NCBI GenBank assembly: GCA_902802375.1
Contig: CADCLS010000013.1
Coordinates: forward strand, 1 to 61,166
Length of the DNA: 61,166 nt
Reading direction: 5' to 3'
Source: Oscillospiraceae bacterium
Lineage (GTDB): Bacteria; Bacillota; Clostridia; Oscillospirales; Acutalibacteraceae
The position numbers and the translations under genes are program-made. A model generated the notes under the pieces. That model worked only from the letters and a program-made list of their open reading frames with translations. It ran no database searches and had not been told where the DNA came from. Position 1 is the stretch's first letter. Each line of letters opens with the position of its first letter. Positions 8,437 to 15,513 of this stretch are shown here, piece after piece.

Positions 8437-8879
8437 AGAGAAAAAGCAATTACCGCGGTTTTTAGATTATTTCCTGTAACTAAACAAAACTGTAAAATAC
8501 CGCCGATATAAAGAACTATTACGGACAAAAGCCCCACAACTGCCTTAAGAGCATTTCGGTTTACATAATTCAATAACGATAACCCTGCCGAAAAGAACGG
8601 AAAGGCGAAAATAAATCCTCCGGTCGGTCCCGTAAGCACGCCGACGCCGCCGGAGAAACCTGCGAAAACCGGCACACCGAGCGCGCCGATAAGAATATAG
8701 CAAAGCGTTGCCGCAACCGACTTAAAGCCTATTAAAAACGCGGTCAAGGCTATTGCAAAGGTTTGAAGGGTTATAGATACGCCGATAGGTGTAGGAATTG
8801 CCACCTGCGAGAGCGCCGCTATTACCGCCGTGAAAATGGCGGTGGCAGCGATTGTTTTTATACTTATTTTCTTATTCAT
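8340..8879 (-). CDS. bioY: Biotin transporter BioY (ECF S component)
   Basis: A 179-residue, six-helix membrane protein that binds biotin and works with the shared ECF energizing module. The hallmarks are 'PIGVSITLQTFAIALTAFLI' and 'GGVGVLTGPTGGFIFAFP', both strongly conserved in BioY. The ATG overlaps the birA stop by 8 bp (ATGAATAA), so birA and bioY form one coupled unit for biotin uptake and use. Its 3' end overlaps the flippase gene antisense for 97 bp. The EcfA/EcfT partners are not in this window. Confidence 0.95.
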   Translation of the reverse strand: MNKKISIKTIAATAIFTAVIAALSQVAIPTPIGVSITLQTFAIALTAFLIGFKSVAATLCYILIGALGVPVFAGFSGGVGVLTGPTGGFIFAFPFFSAGLSLLNYVNRNALKAVVGLLSVIVLYIGGILQFCLVTGNNLKTAVIAFSLYFAKDVLTILLAYFLGLRIGPTLAKFIQPKR

Positions 8880-9837
8880 AATCTGTAAGACTCACTTCCC
8901 CGCTTGAAAGCAGTGTTTTTTTGCCGTTTTCCTCTACAATCAGCTCTGCGTTATCTCCTATGCCTATCACCTTTGCGGTATGAGATTTCCCGTCTTTATG
9001 GTAAGATACGGTCTTGCCGTCAAGAAAAGAGCGTACGCGGTATTCAGCTATATGAGGCATATTTTCAATATCGGCATAATAATTCTTAAATTCACGCAAA
9101 AACTCGTTAATGAGCGCAAAATAAACGAGCGCAGGTGGGGTAGAGGAGGAATATAGAGCGCCGGCTTTATCGGATATTTCTTCTGGGAAGCCGTCTTTAG
9201 GCATAGCCACATTTACTCCCACGCCTAAAACCGCATATTTAAGGTGCCCGTTTTCCGCGTCAAATGCACCCTCGGTAAGTATTCCGCAGACCTTTTTGCC
9301 CGAAATATATATATCGTTTACCCATTTGATTTTAGGACGCAGCTGTGCAACCTTTTCTATTGCTTTCGCCATACTCACCGCCGCGGCAGTGGTTATTTTT
9401 ACGGTGCTTTCAGCCGAAAGCGCCGGGCGCAGAACTACAGAAAAGTAAAGACCGCCCTCCGGAGAGAAAAAAGACCTTGAGAGCCTGCCTTTTCCACCCG
9501 TCTGTTTTTTTGCAAAAACAGTTGTGAACTCTTCGGCACCCGTCTCCGCAAGAGCCTTTGCATCCTCATTTGTAGAGGCGGAAACTTCCTTGAAAACAAG
9601 ATTTTTTGTCTCCACCGCAAATTCAGCTTGCGCTCCGCAAATTCGGGTATTGTAAGGGCTCAGCATATAACCGCCGTTCTCGCCGGAAATAAAAAACCCT
9701 TCTGCACGAAGACTGTTTACCGTTTTCCACACCGCCGTTCTTGATACACCGAGCTTTGAGGCTATAAGACCGCCTGAGACAACCTTACCTTTTGAAATTT
9801 CTCTCAAAACATCCTCTTTTATAAGACTTTTCCGCAT
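8872..9837 (-). CDS. birA: Bifunctional biotin-protein ligase / biotin repressor BirA
   Basis: About 321 residues. The N-terminus is a winged helix-turn-helix (roughly residues 15-50, with GGLIASKLGVSRTAVWKTVN), and the rest is the ligase. Catalytic motifs visible are GGKGRLSRSF, which binds biotinyl-AMP, and KWVNDIY with the active-site lysine. It biotinylates acetyl-CoA carboxylase or similar enzymes, and as a class II BirA should repress biotin genes. The ATG at 9837 has GGGGG 5 nt upstream; a TTG at 9849 is less likely. A large palindrome covers the promoter's -35 box, suggesting autoregulation of birA-bioY. Confidence 0.95.
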   Translation of the reverse strand: MRKSLIKEDVLREISKGKVVSGGLIASKLGVSRTAVWKTVNSLRAEGFFISGENGGYMLSPYNTRICGAQAEFAVETKNLVFKEVSASTNEDAKALAETGAEEFTTVFAKKQTGGKGRLSRSFFSPEGGLYFSVVLRPALSAESTVKITTAAAVSMAKAIEKVAQLRPKIKWVNDIYISGKKVCGILTEGAFDAENGHLKYAVLGVGVNVAMPKDGFPEEISDKAGALYSSSTPPALVYFALINEFLREFKNYYADIENMPHIAEYRVRSFLDGKTVSYHKDGKSHTAKVIGIGDNAELIVEENGKKTLLSSGEVSLTDYE

Positions 9838-9872
9838 ATCTGCCCCCAAATTTAATAAATTTTTACAAACAT

Positions 9873-9901
9873 ATTATACCACGATTTCCGCTTCTCGTCA
9901 A
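9873..9901 (-). promoter_or_regulatory. Promoter of birA-bioY
   Basis: On the minus strand -35 TTGACG (9896-9901) is followed after 17 bp by a perfect -10 TATAAT (9873-9878). The -35 lies inside the left arm of the palindrome at 9890-9931, so anything bound there would block RNA polymerase. Confidence 0.75.
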
Positions 9902-9931
9902 CTTATTACTTGTTATAAGTTGACGAGAAGC
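9890..9931. promoter_or_regulatory. 17-bp-arm palindrome over the birA promoter, candidate BirA operator
   Basis: Perfect 17-bp arms (9890-9906 and 9915-9931) flank an 8-bp centre. Each arm contains TTGAC/GTCAA. It covers the birA -35 box, the placement expected of an autoregulatory BirA operator. As a terminator it is less convincing: the T-run lies on the plus side (9935-9940), where no plus-strand gene ends. Confidence 0.5.
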
Positions 9932-9942
9932 ATATTTTTTAT

Positions 9943-9977
9943 GCCTTCGGCACGATGTTGTCATATTGCCGAAGGCT
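9943..9977. other. Hairpin after the 352-residue membrane protein gene
   Basis: Inverted arms GCCTTCGGC and GCCGAAGGC enclose about 17 nt. The hairpin sits directly after the stop of the minus-strand gene at 9983. No T-tract follows on that strand, so it is at best a weak terminator. Confidence 0.35.
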
Positions 9978-9982
9978 TACAA

Positions 9983-11041
9983 TCAAAGCAAAAATGGAAG
10001 AAGAATCATAAGCGAAACAATTAAAATACCGACTATTATTTTTATGCTAAATCTTGAAAATTCAGGTGAAAGAATATCATCAAATTCCCTGGCACCGCGC
10101 CTCTTTTTGAAAACAGTTCCTATTATTCTGTTTTTATATATTATTCCCAAAAGCAGACCCGGAAGTGCTGAGAGCAAAAACGCATACCAAACAGATAAGC
10201 TGTTACCGTTTGTGCCGTATAACGCATTAAGTATTATAATTTCAGTGATAAAAGGCACACTGACAAGTATATCAGATGTTATCCAGGAAAAAACATAAGA
10301 AAACAAATCTTCCAATGAGCCGAAATAATGCCTTGACGCATCTTTCGAATTACATTTTTCGGGTATGGCTTCAAAAGGCTTTTCAAGCGCCCTCATAAAA
10401 TATATCAGTTTTTTTTCATATGGAAAAAGCCCTTTTACTTTTCTGTATTTAATTATTGCCTTCTCATAATTTCCGCTTAAAAACAGACGGTATGCTGAAA
10501 GTCTTGTAAATCTGCTTAAAAAAAGCCTCTCTTCATTTGCAAACAAAAAATCAAAATAAAGCTTTTTTTGCATTTCGTCTTTCGGTATATTCTCATCTTT
10601 AATTCCGCATACTTTTTTAATAATCTCACATTTTTTATTTTCCCATTTTTCAGCGTCTGCCGCGAGTGAATTTATATCTTCCAAATGCTGGTTTATAAAA
10701 TTGCAGATAAAATCAAAACAAGCCTTAAACCGCTCAACATTTTCAATATACGGAAAATAATAGCAGTGAAAATCGTCAAGTTCCAGAAAATCTACTATTT
10801 CCGGAATATGATATGATGTATATGAATTATTTTGCAGATATATACGGCAAAACAGCGTGCTTGCAGGGCATTCCACACTATCTTTTTTCGTGAATACAAA
10901 TTCTATTTTTATTAAATTTAATTTTATTTTCCAAAAGGCGGATTCTTTTCTGTCCTTAAAAGAAGTACTAATGGCATTTATTTGCGTAGAATATTCTTCA
11001 ATTAGCTTATCAAGCTCGGTTATTTGCAGTTTTTCGCCCAT
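9983..11041 (-). CDS. Uncharacterised protein with C-terminal membrane helices
   Basis: A 352-residue protein I do not recognise. The first ~230 residues are soluble, charged and rich in aromatic residues and lysine. A segment near 185-215 (FTRLSAYRLFLSGNYEKAII) looks like a TPR-type helix pair. Three or four hydrophobic helices follow (about 250-300 and 330-352), with a basic stretch KNRIIGTVFKKRRGAREFDD between them. There is no signal peptide, so the soluble part should be cytoplasmic. Codons are more AT-rich than in neighbouring genes, and it borders the accessory island, so recent acquisition is possible. It is monocistronic. Confidence 0.6.
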   Translation of the reverse strand: MGEKLQITELDKLIEEYSTQINAISTSFKDRKESAFWKIKLNLIKIEFVFTKKDSVECPASTLFCRIYLQNNSYTSYHIPEIVDFLELDDFHCYYFPYIENVERFKACFDFICNFINQHLEDINSLAADAEKWENKKCEIIKKVCGIKDENIPKDEMQKKLYFDFLFANEERLFLSRFTRLSAYRLFLSGNYEKAIIKYRKVKGLFPYEKKLIYFMRALEKPFEAIPEKCNSKDASRHYFGSLEDLFSYVFSWITSDILVSVPFITEIIILNALYGTNGNSLSVWYAFLLSALPGLLLGIIYKNRIIGTVFKKRRGAREFDDILSPEFSRFSIKIIVGILIVSLMILLPFLL

Positions 11042-11135
11042 AGTCTACTCCTTTTATACTTAATAACATTCGTATTATACTGCGTTATGAAAAATTTAGC
11101 AAGACAAATAATTAAAAAGCCTTTTTCACGATTTG

Positions 11136-11318
11136 TTACAAAAGATTTATATGAAGTTTGGATATAAAATCAGCTTTGCTGTTGCCGTACTGTGCTTCGT
11201 TAATATTCGCGCCTATACTTGTTCCGCTTCTTATAATTTGTTTTGAAATAATATGCTCTTTTTGCTTATCTTCAAGGTATTTGCAAAGTTTAATTATCCG
11301 TGCAGCAAAATCAATTAT
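11136..11318 (-). pseudogene. Remnant of a four-helix-bundle (S23/IVP family) protein gene
   Basis: The minus-strand frame stays open for 60 codons and contains SKQIIRSGTSIGANINEAQY followed by SKADFISKLHINLL. This is the hallmark core of the four-helix-bundle proteins first found in 23S rRNA intervening sequences. There is no start codon in frame: a stop and AT-rich inverted repeats cut it off upstream. The frame stops where a normal homologue would continue for about 50 more residues. I read it as a decayed fragment truncated at both ends. Confidence 0.75.
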
Positions 11319-11414
11319 TCATTATTAAGTCTTAAGTATTCATTATTCATTTAGAAAATACTATCACGGCGGAATTAATGAATACTTAATAACGAATAAT
11401 GAAAAATGAATAAT
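11315..11414. repeat. AT-rich imperfect inverted repeat
   Basis: Left arm (11315-11351) and right arm (11374-11414) are built from ATTATTCATTATT/TTAAGTATTCATTA words and are roughly reverse complements. They abut the truncated four-helix-bundle remnant and may mark the end of a former mobile or rearranged segment. Confidence 0.55.
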
Positions 11415-11416
11415 AC

Positions 11417-11459
11417 AAAGCGAAAATCCTACCACTTTCGTGATAGGATTTTCGCTTTA
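11417..11459. terminator. Strong hairpin in the accessory island
   Basis: AAAGCGAAAATCCTA is followed by a ~12-nt loop and its exact reverse complement, a perfect 15-bp stem. It could end transcription in either direction, but no gene ends close to it on either strand. Directly after it comes the 19-bp repeat at 11464-11482. Confidence 0.45.
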
Positions 11460-11463
11460 GTGC

Positions 11464-11482
11464 GAGTGTTCATAACGCAAGT
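11464..11482 (+). repeat. Single copy of the 19-bp GAGTGTTCATAACGCAAGT repeat
   Basis: GAGTGTTCATAACGCAAGT occurs here and again at 13426-13444, where it is the head of a tandem repeat, in the same orientation. The surface-protein gene lies between the copies. It may be a duplicated target or a recombination scar. Confidence 0.7.
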
Positions 11483-11601
11483 GAATTATTATTATGAAAT
11501 CCAGCAGAGATACACATTCTGAAACCGACTGTAACAACATTCGACTTGTCTGAAACAACAATTAAAACAAATAATTGAAGTTTTAAGAGTATTAAGAAAA
11601 A

Positions 11602-11633
11602 ATCGCGGCGGAGCAAAACTGCTTCGCCGCGAT
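11602..11633 (-). terminator. Intrinsic terminator of the surface-protein gene
   Basis: On the minus strand ATCGCGGCG pairs with CGCCGCGAT and TTTTTTC follows. It lies about 20 bp past the stop codon of the surface protein, a textbook Rho-independent terminator. Confidence 0.85.
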
Positions 11634-11654
11634 GTGCGTTATGCTGCGTTTTGG

Positions 11655-13268
11655 TTATTTGCCAAATACTCTTTTCTTTCTGCCGTAAAGGAGGGTTGCC
11701 GCAATTCCGAGCAGAGAGAACATCATCAGCGCGATCCAAAGACCCATGTGGCTGTTATCGCCGGTCTGAGGAGAGGTGGCGCCTTGGCTATTTGCCTCCA
11801 AGACAGTGAGCGTGGTGTTGACTTCGCCGTTATCAAAGAGAACGGTAACGGTATGCTCGCCGAGATCAAGATTCTCCAGCGTCTCGGGCTTCAAGGTCAC
11901 GATGGTGCTGCCCTTTTCCACGGTGTAATCCTTATCTTTTACAAGTTCTTTGCCATCAAGTTTAACACCTACAAAGTGGTCAAAGCTATCTTCTTCGCCG
12001 TTGTTCTTAACGGTGATTACAACACCTGCTTTGCCGCCCTTTGTCCATTCTTTCTCTGCTTTGCCCGAAAGGCCTTTAACAGAGATTATATTATAGGAAA
12101 CAGGCTCCCATTTTGCATAAAGGGTGGTTTCGTTCCAGGTGATGGTATCGTTATCGAAATCGAACTCGGTTTCAAACTCTTCTTCCCAGAACCAACCTGC
12201 GAATACAAAGCCTTCTTTTTCGGGGTCTTCGGGCTTGGTTATCTTAGTGCCTGACTTAACACCGGTTATTGTTTCAACATCACTTCCGCCATTGCTTTCA
12301 AAGTAAACGGTAGCACCGGCAATTACGGGATCCATAGTTGTCCAGTCGTCGAGTTCTATATCACCAAGGAAGATTTTAACAGTGATATATTTGCCTATAT
12401 CTTCGCTTCTGAAGGTGTAGGTCTTACCGGTTTCACCGGGGATTTCGGTAAGGTTATGAATAACTCTTCCTTCGTTATCCTCTGATTCTTCGTTTTGATA
12501 CCATTTATAGGTAAAGCTATCTTTATCGGGGTCGGGCTCTATTTCAACGGTTGTGCCTACAATTGTGTTTTCACAATAAGAAGCAATGCTATCGATATCA
12601 GTATTAAGGGTGATTTTGGCCGGTTCGCCCGCTTTGTCTGTTTGGGTTGCAACAACGCGGGTATAGATATCATACTCGGTAGCGGGTTCAAGATTTTCAA
12701 AATCAACACAATCATCGTGCGCCGGATCGGGTAAAACAGAGTTTTCCCAATCTTTTTCGGTAATTTCCGTGCCCTTCGGAACGATTATATATTCCTGGCC
12801 TTTAATTCCTTCTAAGTTGATGAAATCGCTGCCCCAAGCCATAAAGTCGGTTTTTATAACAGCTTTTTTTGTCGGATCGGTGTACGAATCAAAATAAATA
12901 ACACATCCCGATTCGCCATTAGGTCCCGGGACATAAGGACTATAATAAACAACCTGACTATTACTCTGGCAATCCTGCTTAAAAGTATAATTCGAAGAAT
13001 TGGGACTTTCATATACCAGCTCATTGTCGATGTATACATGCATCGCCAGACCGCCGGATGCCGCTTGGATTGTCGATCCGCTCAAAAATATAGTTCCATC
13101 ACCAAACTTATAACCGTCGCTGGTAGGATAAAACATCTTGGTTTCACCGGATTTAACTACGTTTAACTCTTGCGCTTGTGTCATAAGGCTTACTGCCGTC
13201 ACGAGAGAGAGCAGAAGTGCAAGGCTGAGCACAAGGCTTATCACCTTTACTTTTACAGATTTTTTCAT
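11655..13268 (-). CDS. Secreted surface protein with InlB-type repeat and SPQTG sorting signal
   Basis: A 537-residue protein with a signal peptide (basic MKKSVKVK, then a hydrophobic core to about residue 28). A long beta-rich region follows, including an InlB B-repeat (Listeria-Bacteroides repeat) near residues 310-380: VYFESNGGSDVETITGV through GWFWEEEFETEFDF to TLYAKWEP. The C-terminus has SPQTGD, a hydrophobic helix and a basic RKKRVFGK tail, an LPxTG-type anchor in the xPQTG form common in Clostridia. It should be fixed to peptidoglycan by a sortase, which is not in this window. Probable adhesin; its ligand cannot be told. It sits in a repeat-rich island next to tRNA-Pro. Confidence 0.8.
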   Translation of the reverse strand: MKKSVKVKVISLVLSLALLLSLVTAVSLMTQAQELNVVKSGETKMFYPTSDGYKFGDGTIFLSGSTIQAASGGLAMHVYIDNELVYESPNSSNYTFKQDCQSNSQVVYYSPYVPGPNGESGCVIYFDSYTDPTKKAVIKTDFMAWGSDFINLEGIKGQEYIIVPKGTEITEKDWENSVLPDPAHDDCVDFENLEPATEYDIYTRVVATQTDKAGEPAKITLNTDIDSIASYCENTIVGTTVEIEPDPDKDSFTYKWYQNEESEDNEGRVIHNLTEIPGETGKTYTFRSEDIGKYITVKIFLGDIELDDWTTMDPVIAGATVYFESNGGSDVETITGVKSGTKITKPEDPEKEGFVFAGWFWEEEFETEFDFDNDTITWNETTLYAKWEPVSYNIISVKGLSGKAEKEWTKGGKAGVVITVKNNGEEDSFDHFVGVKLDGKELVKDKDYTVEKGSTIVTLKPETLENLDLGEHTVTVLFDNGEVNTTLTVLEANSQGATSPQTGDNSHMGLWIALMMFSLLGIAATLLYGRKKRVFGK

Positions 13269-13287
13269 ATGTATTCATCCTCCTAAC

Positions 13288-13307
13288 AAATACTATATAT
13301 AGTATTT
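13288..13307. promoter_or_regulatory. 20-bp perfect palindrome upstream of the surface-protein gene
   Basis: AAATACTATATATAGTATTT is self-complementary and lies 20 bp upstream of the ATG, just before the GGAGG ribosome-binding site. It could be an operator or an AT-rich -10 region. Evidence is symmetry and position only. Confidence 0.4.
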
Positions 13308-13421
13308 TATCACATTAACATACATTTTTCAATAGGAGAACTAATAATATTATAAAAATCAATTCATCTTACAAGCCCGAAACATTCTTTAATTATAAAA
13401 AGTTCGAACCCGTCAATTGTG

Positions 13422-13708
13422 GTCGGAGTGTTCATAACGCAAGTCAAAAACGCGAGAATAAAAGCCGCAAAAAAGAAGAACCTCAACTACGCGTTTGCGT
13501 GTCGAGGCTCTCGACTGGTCAGAGTATTTATAACGCAAGTTAAAAACGCGAGGTATAAACCATAAAAAAGAAGAACCTCAACTACGCGTTTGCGTGTCGA
13601 GGCTCTCGACTGATTGGAGTGTTCATAACGCAAGTCAAAGACGCGAGGTAAAAACTATAAAAAGTGAGAGTCTCAACTACGCGTCATGCGTGTCGAGGCT
13701 CTCGACTG
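13422..13708. repeat. Three tandem ~96-bp repeats, each with a terminator-like hairpin
   Basis: Units at 13422-13517, 13518-13612 and 13613-13708. Each begins with a GTTCATAACGCAAGT-like head and ends with CTCAACTACGCGT..GCGTGTCGAGGCTCTCGACTG. On the minus strand the tail forms an imperfect hairpin; in the first two units it is followed by TTCTTCTTTTTT, which looks like an intrinsic terminator. Unit 3 is more diverged and has lost the clean T-run. No coding capacity is evident. They lie between tRNA-Pro and the surface-protein gene. Confidence 0.9.
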
Positions 13709-13816
13709 ACAAGACTTGCCCGGCGCAACTGTTGCGCCGGCACGAACCCGGGCTTTGCAACCGTCCACCGGAAGGTTGCAATTTGCTTCGCAAACCGCCC
13801 TTTTCAAGTCTTGTCA
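13707..13816. repeat. 110-bp element: 12-bp inverted ends around three hairpins, sharing sequence with tRNA-Pro
   Basis: Exact 12-bp inverted ends (TGACAAGACTTG at 13707-13718 and its complement at 13805-13816) enclose three stems: 13720-13728/13732-13740, 13755-13762/13774-13781 and 13782-13786/13790-13794. The right end, extended to 13803-13817, is the exact reverse complement of 13872-13886, which encodes part of the T-arm and acceptor stem of tRNA-Pro. It could be a palindromic mobile element, an integration scar or a structured RNA. No known family is recognised. Confidence 0.7.
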
Positions 13817-13828
13817 CAAAACAAAAAA

Positions 13829-13862
13829 ATTAAGAGCCACCGCAAATGCGGTAACTCTTAAT
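13829..13862 (-). terminator. Intrinsic terminator of tRNA-Pro
   Basis: Immediately after the encoded CCA end, the minus strand reads TTAAGAG, a CCGCA/TGCGG stem, then CTCTTAA and a run of Ts (13822-13829). Confidence 0.9.
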
Positions 13863-13863
13863 T

Positions 13864-13940
13864 TGGTCGAGGTGACAAGACTTGAACTTGCGGCCTCTGC
13901 GTCCCGAACGCAGCGCTCTACCAAACTGAGCCACACCTCG
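13864..13940 (-). tRNA. tRNA-Pro (anticodon CGG)
   Basis: The minus strand folds into a complete cloverleaf. The 7-bp acceptor stem is CGAGGTG/CACCTCG. The D-arm has GGCTCAGTTTGGTAGAGC. The anticodon stem-loop is CTGCG-TTCGGGA-CGCAG, with anticodon CGG, which reads proline codon CCG. The T-arm contains GTTCAAGTC, and discriminator A plus CCA are encoded. A perfect sigma-A promoter lies upstream and an intrinsic terminator directly downstream, so it is expressed alone. Confidence 0.96.
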
Positions 13941-13967
13941 ATTCAGATGACAAATTTCAGACCATAA

Positions 13968-14010
13968 GCGCCGCAGGCATTCATATTATCTGATGTCTGC
14001 CGTCTGATAC
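13968..14010. repeat. Dispersed GCCGCAGGCAT...GATGTCTGC repeat, copy 1
   Basis: GCCGCAGGCATTCATATT then TCTGATGTCTGCCGTCTGA, in the leader of tRNA-Pro. A close relative with a 5-bp insertion lies at 26074-26117, and a short related piece at 27121-27137. A small interspersed repeat of unknown nature. Confidence 0.55.
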
Positions 14011-14027
14011 CTGTCTTCAGCCATATC

Positions 14028-14056
14028 ATTATATATAAGCAAAATGGGTTTGTCAA
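14028..14056 (-). promoter_or_regulatory. Promoter of tRNA-Pro
   Basis: On the minus strand a perfect TTGACA (14051-14056) and a perfect TATAAT (14028-14033) are exactly 17 bp apart. The predicted start is about 80 nt upstream of the mature tRNA. Confidence 0.9.
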
Positions 14057-14178
14057 CTAATTTTTCAAAATATTAACTTTTTTATTGAAATAATGTTAAT
14101 ATTATGATATACTTTATTATGAATGTTTTATTATATTATATATATTATTATAATATATTATAGAAATGGGGGAAAAAA
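14041..14178 (+). other. AT-rich region upstream of dnaA, part of the probable origin
   Basis: This stretch between the tRNA and dnaA promoters and the dnaA start is almost pure A/T over 14100-14162, a candidate DNA-unwinding element. No TTATCCACA box or one-mismatch copy was found by eye. Gene polarity flips here from mainly minus to plus, which supports an origin in or near dnaA. Confidence 0.5.
14085..14113 (+). promoter_or_regulatory. Promoter of dnaA
   Basis: TTGAAA (14085-14090), 17 bp, TATACT (14108-14113), then about 65 bp to the dnaA start. Confidence 0.7.
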
Positions 14179-15513
14179 ATGGCGATAAATTCAATTAACG
14201 ATATTTGGAACGCAGTGTGTGAAGAATGTAAAAAAACCGTATCCGAAGTTGCGTTTGATACTTTTTTCAAATTTTTAACGCCGGAAAGCTTTGATAGTAA
14301 CGAGTTCATTCTTTCAACCGACACCGAATATATGAAAACCACGGTTGAAAATTTATATAAAGATATTATTGCCGCCGCTATAAAAACAGTTATGGGTATT
14401 CCTATAAAGCCTGTTTTTGTTGTAGGGGAGGACGAGGAGTCTATAAAAAAAGCCGAACAGGAAAGTGAAGGGCTTACATTTGAGTCTTTCTTTACTTTTG
14501 ATAACTTTGTTGTAGGTCCTTCAAACGAGTTTGCCCATGCGGCAAGCCTTGCCGTCGCGGATAATTCAAACATCATATATAATCCGCTTGTGATTTACGG
14601 GCCGTCGGGCGTAGGAAAAACGCATTTGCTTCTTGCAATAAAAAATCATATTAAGAGGACATTTCCGCACAAAACGGTTGAATACACACGCTGTGAGGAT
14701 TTTACAAATCAGCTTATAAAATCGCTTCATGAGGGCAAGCTCGGAATGGGCACTATTGACGATTTCAGAAACAAATACAGAAATGCTGATGTTTTGCTTA
14801 TTGACGATATTCACTTTATTGCCGGCAAGGAGCAGACGCAGGAAGAGTTTTTCAACACATTTAATACTCTTTATCAAAACAATAAACAAATCGTGGTTAC
14901 ATTGGACAGGCCCTTAAAAGAAGTAAAAACGCTTGACGACAGAATTCGTTCGCGTCTTTCATCAGGTCTTTTTGCAGATATTCTTATTCCCGATTTTGAA
15001 ACAAGAGTAGGAATTATAAAGAAAAAAGCCGACCAATGTCAAATATCTCTTGACGAAAATGTTGTTTATTACATAGCGGATAAGATAAAGAGCAATACAA
15101 GACAGCTTGAGGGAGTAGTTAAAAAGCTTCAGGCATATATTGCAATTCAAAAGAAAATACCGACGGTGGCAATAGCTCAAAATCTTATAAAGGATGTTAT
15201 AGTAGACACAAAAATAGAGCCTATAACGGTAGAAAAGATAATTTCCGAGGTTGCGCGTTCTTATAATATTTCGGAGAGCGACATTATTTCAAAAAAGAAA
15301 ACGGCAAAATTAGCCCTTGCCCGTCAGGTTGCTATGTATATTGCGAGAGTTACTACCGAGCTTTCCTACGGTGCAATAGGGGAGAAGTTCGGCAGGGACC
15401 ATACCACCGTTTTATATAACTATAATCGTGTTGAAGAATTTTTAAGAGACAAGCCTTATGAAAAAGAACTTGTGGACGACATAATAAAGAATTTACAGAG
15501 AGATAGTTATTAA
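14179..15513 (+). CDS. dnaA: Chromosomal replication initiator protein DnaA
   Basis: The 444-residue AAA+ initiator that binds origin DNA and loads the replicative helicase. Domain I covers about residues 1-85. Walker A GPSGVGKTH is near 141 and Walker B LLIDDIHF near 206. The domain IV DNA-binding signature IGEKFGRDHTTVLY is near 395-410. The ATG follows GGGGG at a normal distance, and a sigma-A promoter lies upstream. dnaN follows, the conserved order at bacterial origins. The left neighbour is tRNA-Pro rather than the rpmH-rnpA block seen in many Firmicutes. Confidence 0.98.
   Translation: MAINSINDIWNAVCEECKKTVSEVAFDTFFKFLTPESFDSNEFILSTDTEYMKTTVENLYKDIIAAAIKTVMGIPIKPVFVVGEDEESIKKAEQESEGLTFESFFTFDNFVVGPSNEFAHAASLAVADNSNIIYNPLVIYGPSGVGKTHLLLAIKNHIKRTFPHKTVEYTRCEDFTNQLIKSLHEGKLGMGTIDDFRNKYRNADVLLIDDIHFIAGKEQTQEEFFNTFNTLYQNNKQIVVTLDRPLKEVKTLDDRIRSRLSSGLFADILIPDFETRVGIIKKKADQCQISLDENVVYYIADKIKSNTRQLEGVVKKLQAYIAIQKKIPTVAIAQNLIKDVIVDTKIEPITVEKIISEVARSYNISESDIISKKKTAKLALARQVAMYIARVTTELSYGAIGEKFGRDHTTVLYNYNRVEEFLRDKPYEKELVDDIIKNLQRDSY

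Noticed and set aside
9890-9931. Terminator for the 352-residue membrane protein gene
   Set aside because: No U-run on the minus strand after the stem, and the palindrome overlaps the birA -35 box, so an operator role fits better.
13422-13708. CRISPR array from the three ~96-bp repeats
   Set aside because: The whole unit is repeated with no unique spacers, and units are far longer than CRISPR repeats. No cas genes are in the window.
13864-13940. tRNA-Pro as attachment site of an intact integrative element
   Set aside because: No integrase gene and no exact 3'-end direct repeat with cargo were found; only a short inverted copy within the 110-bp element is present.
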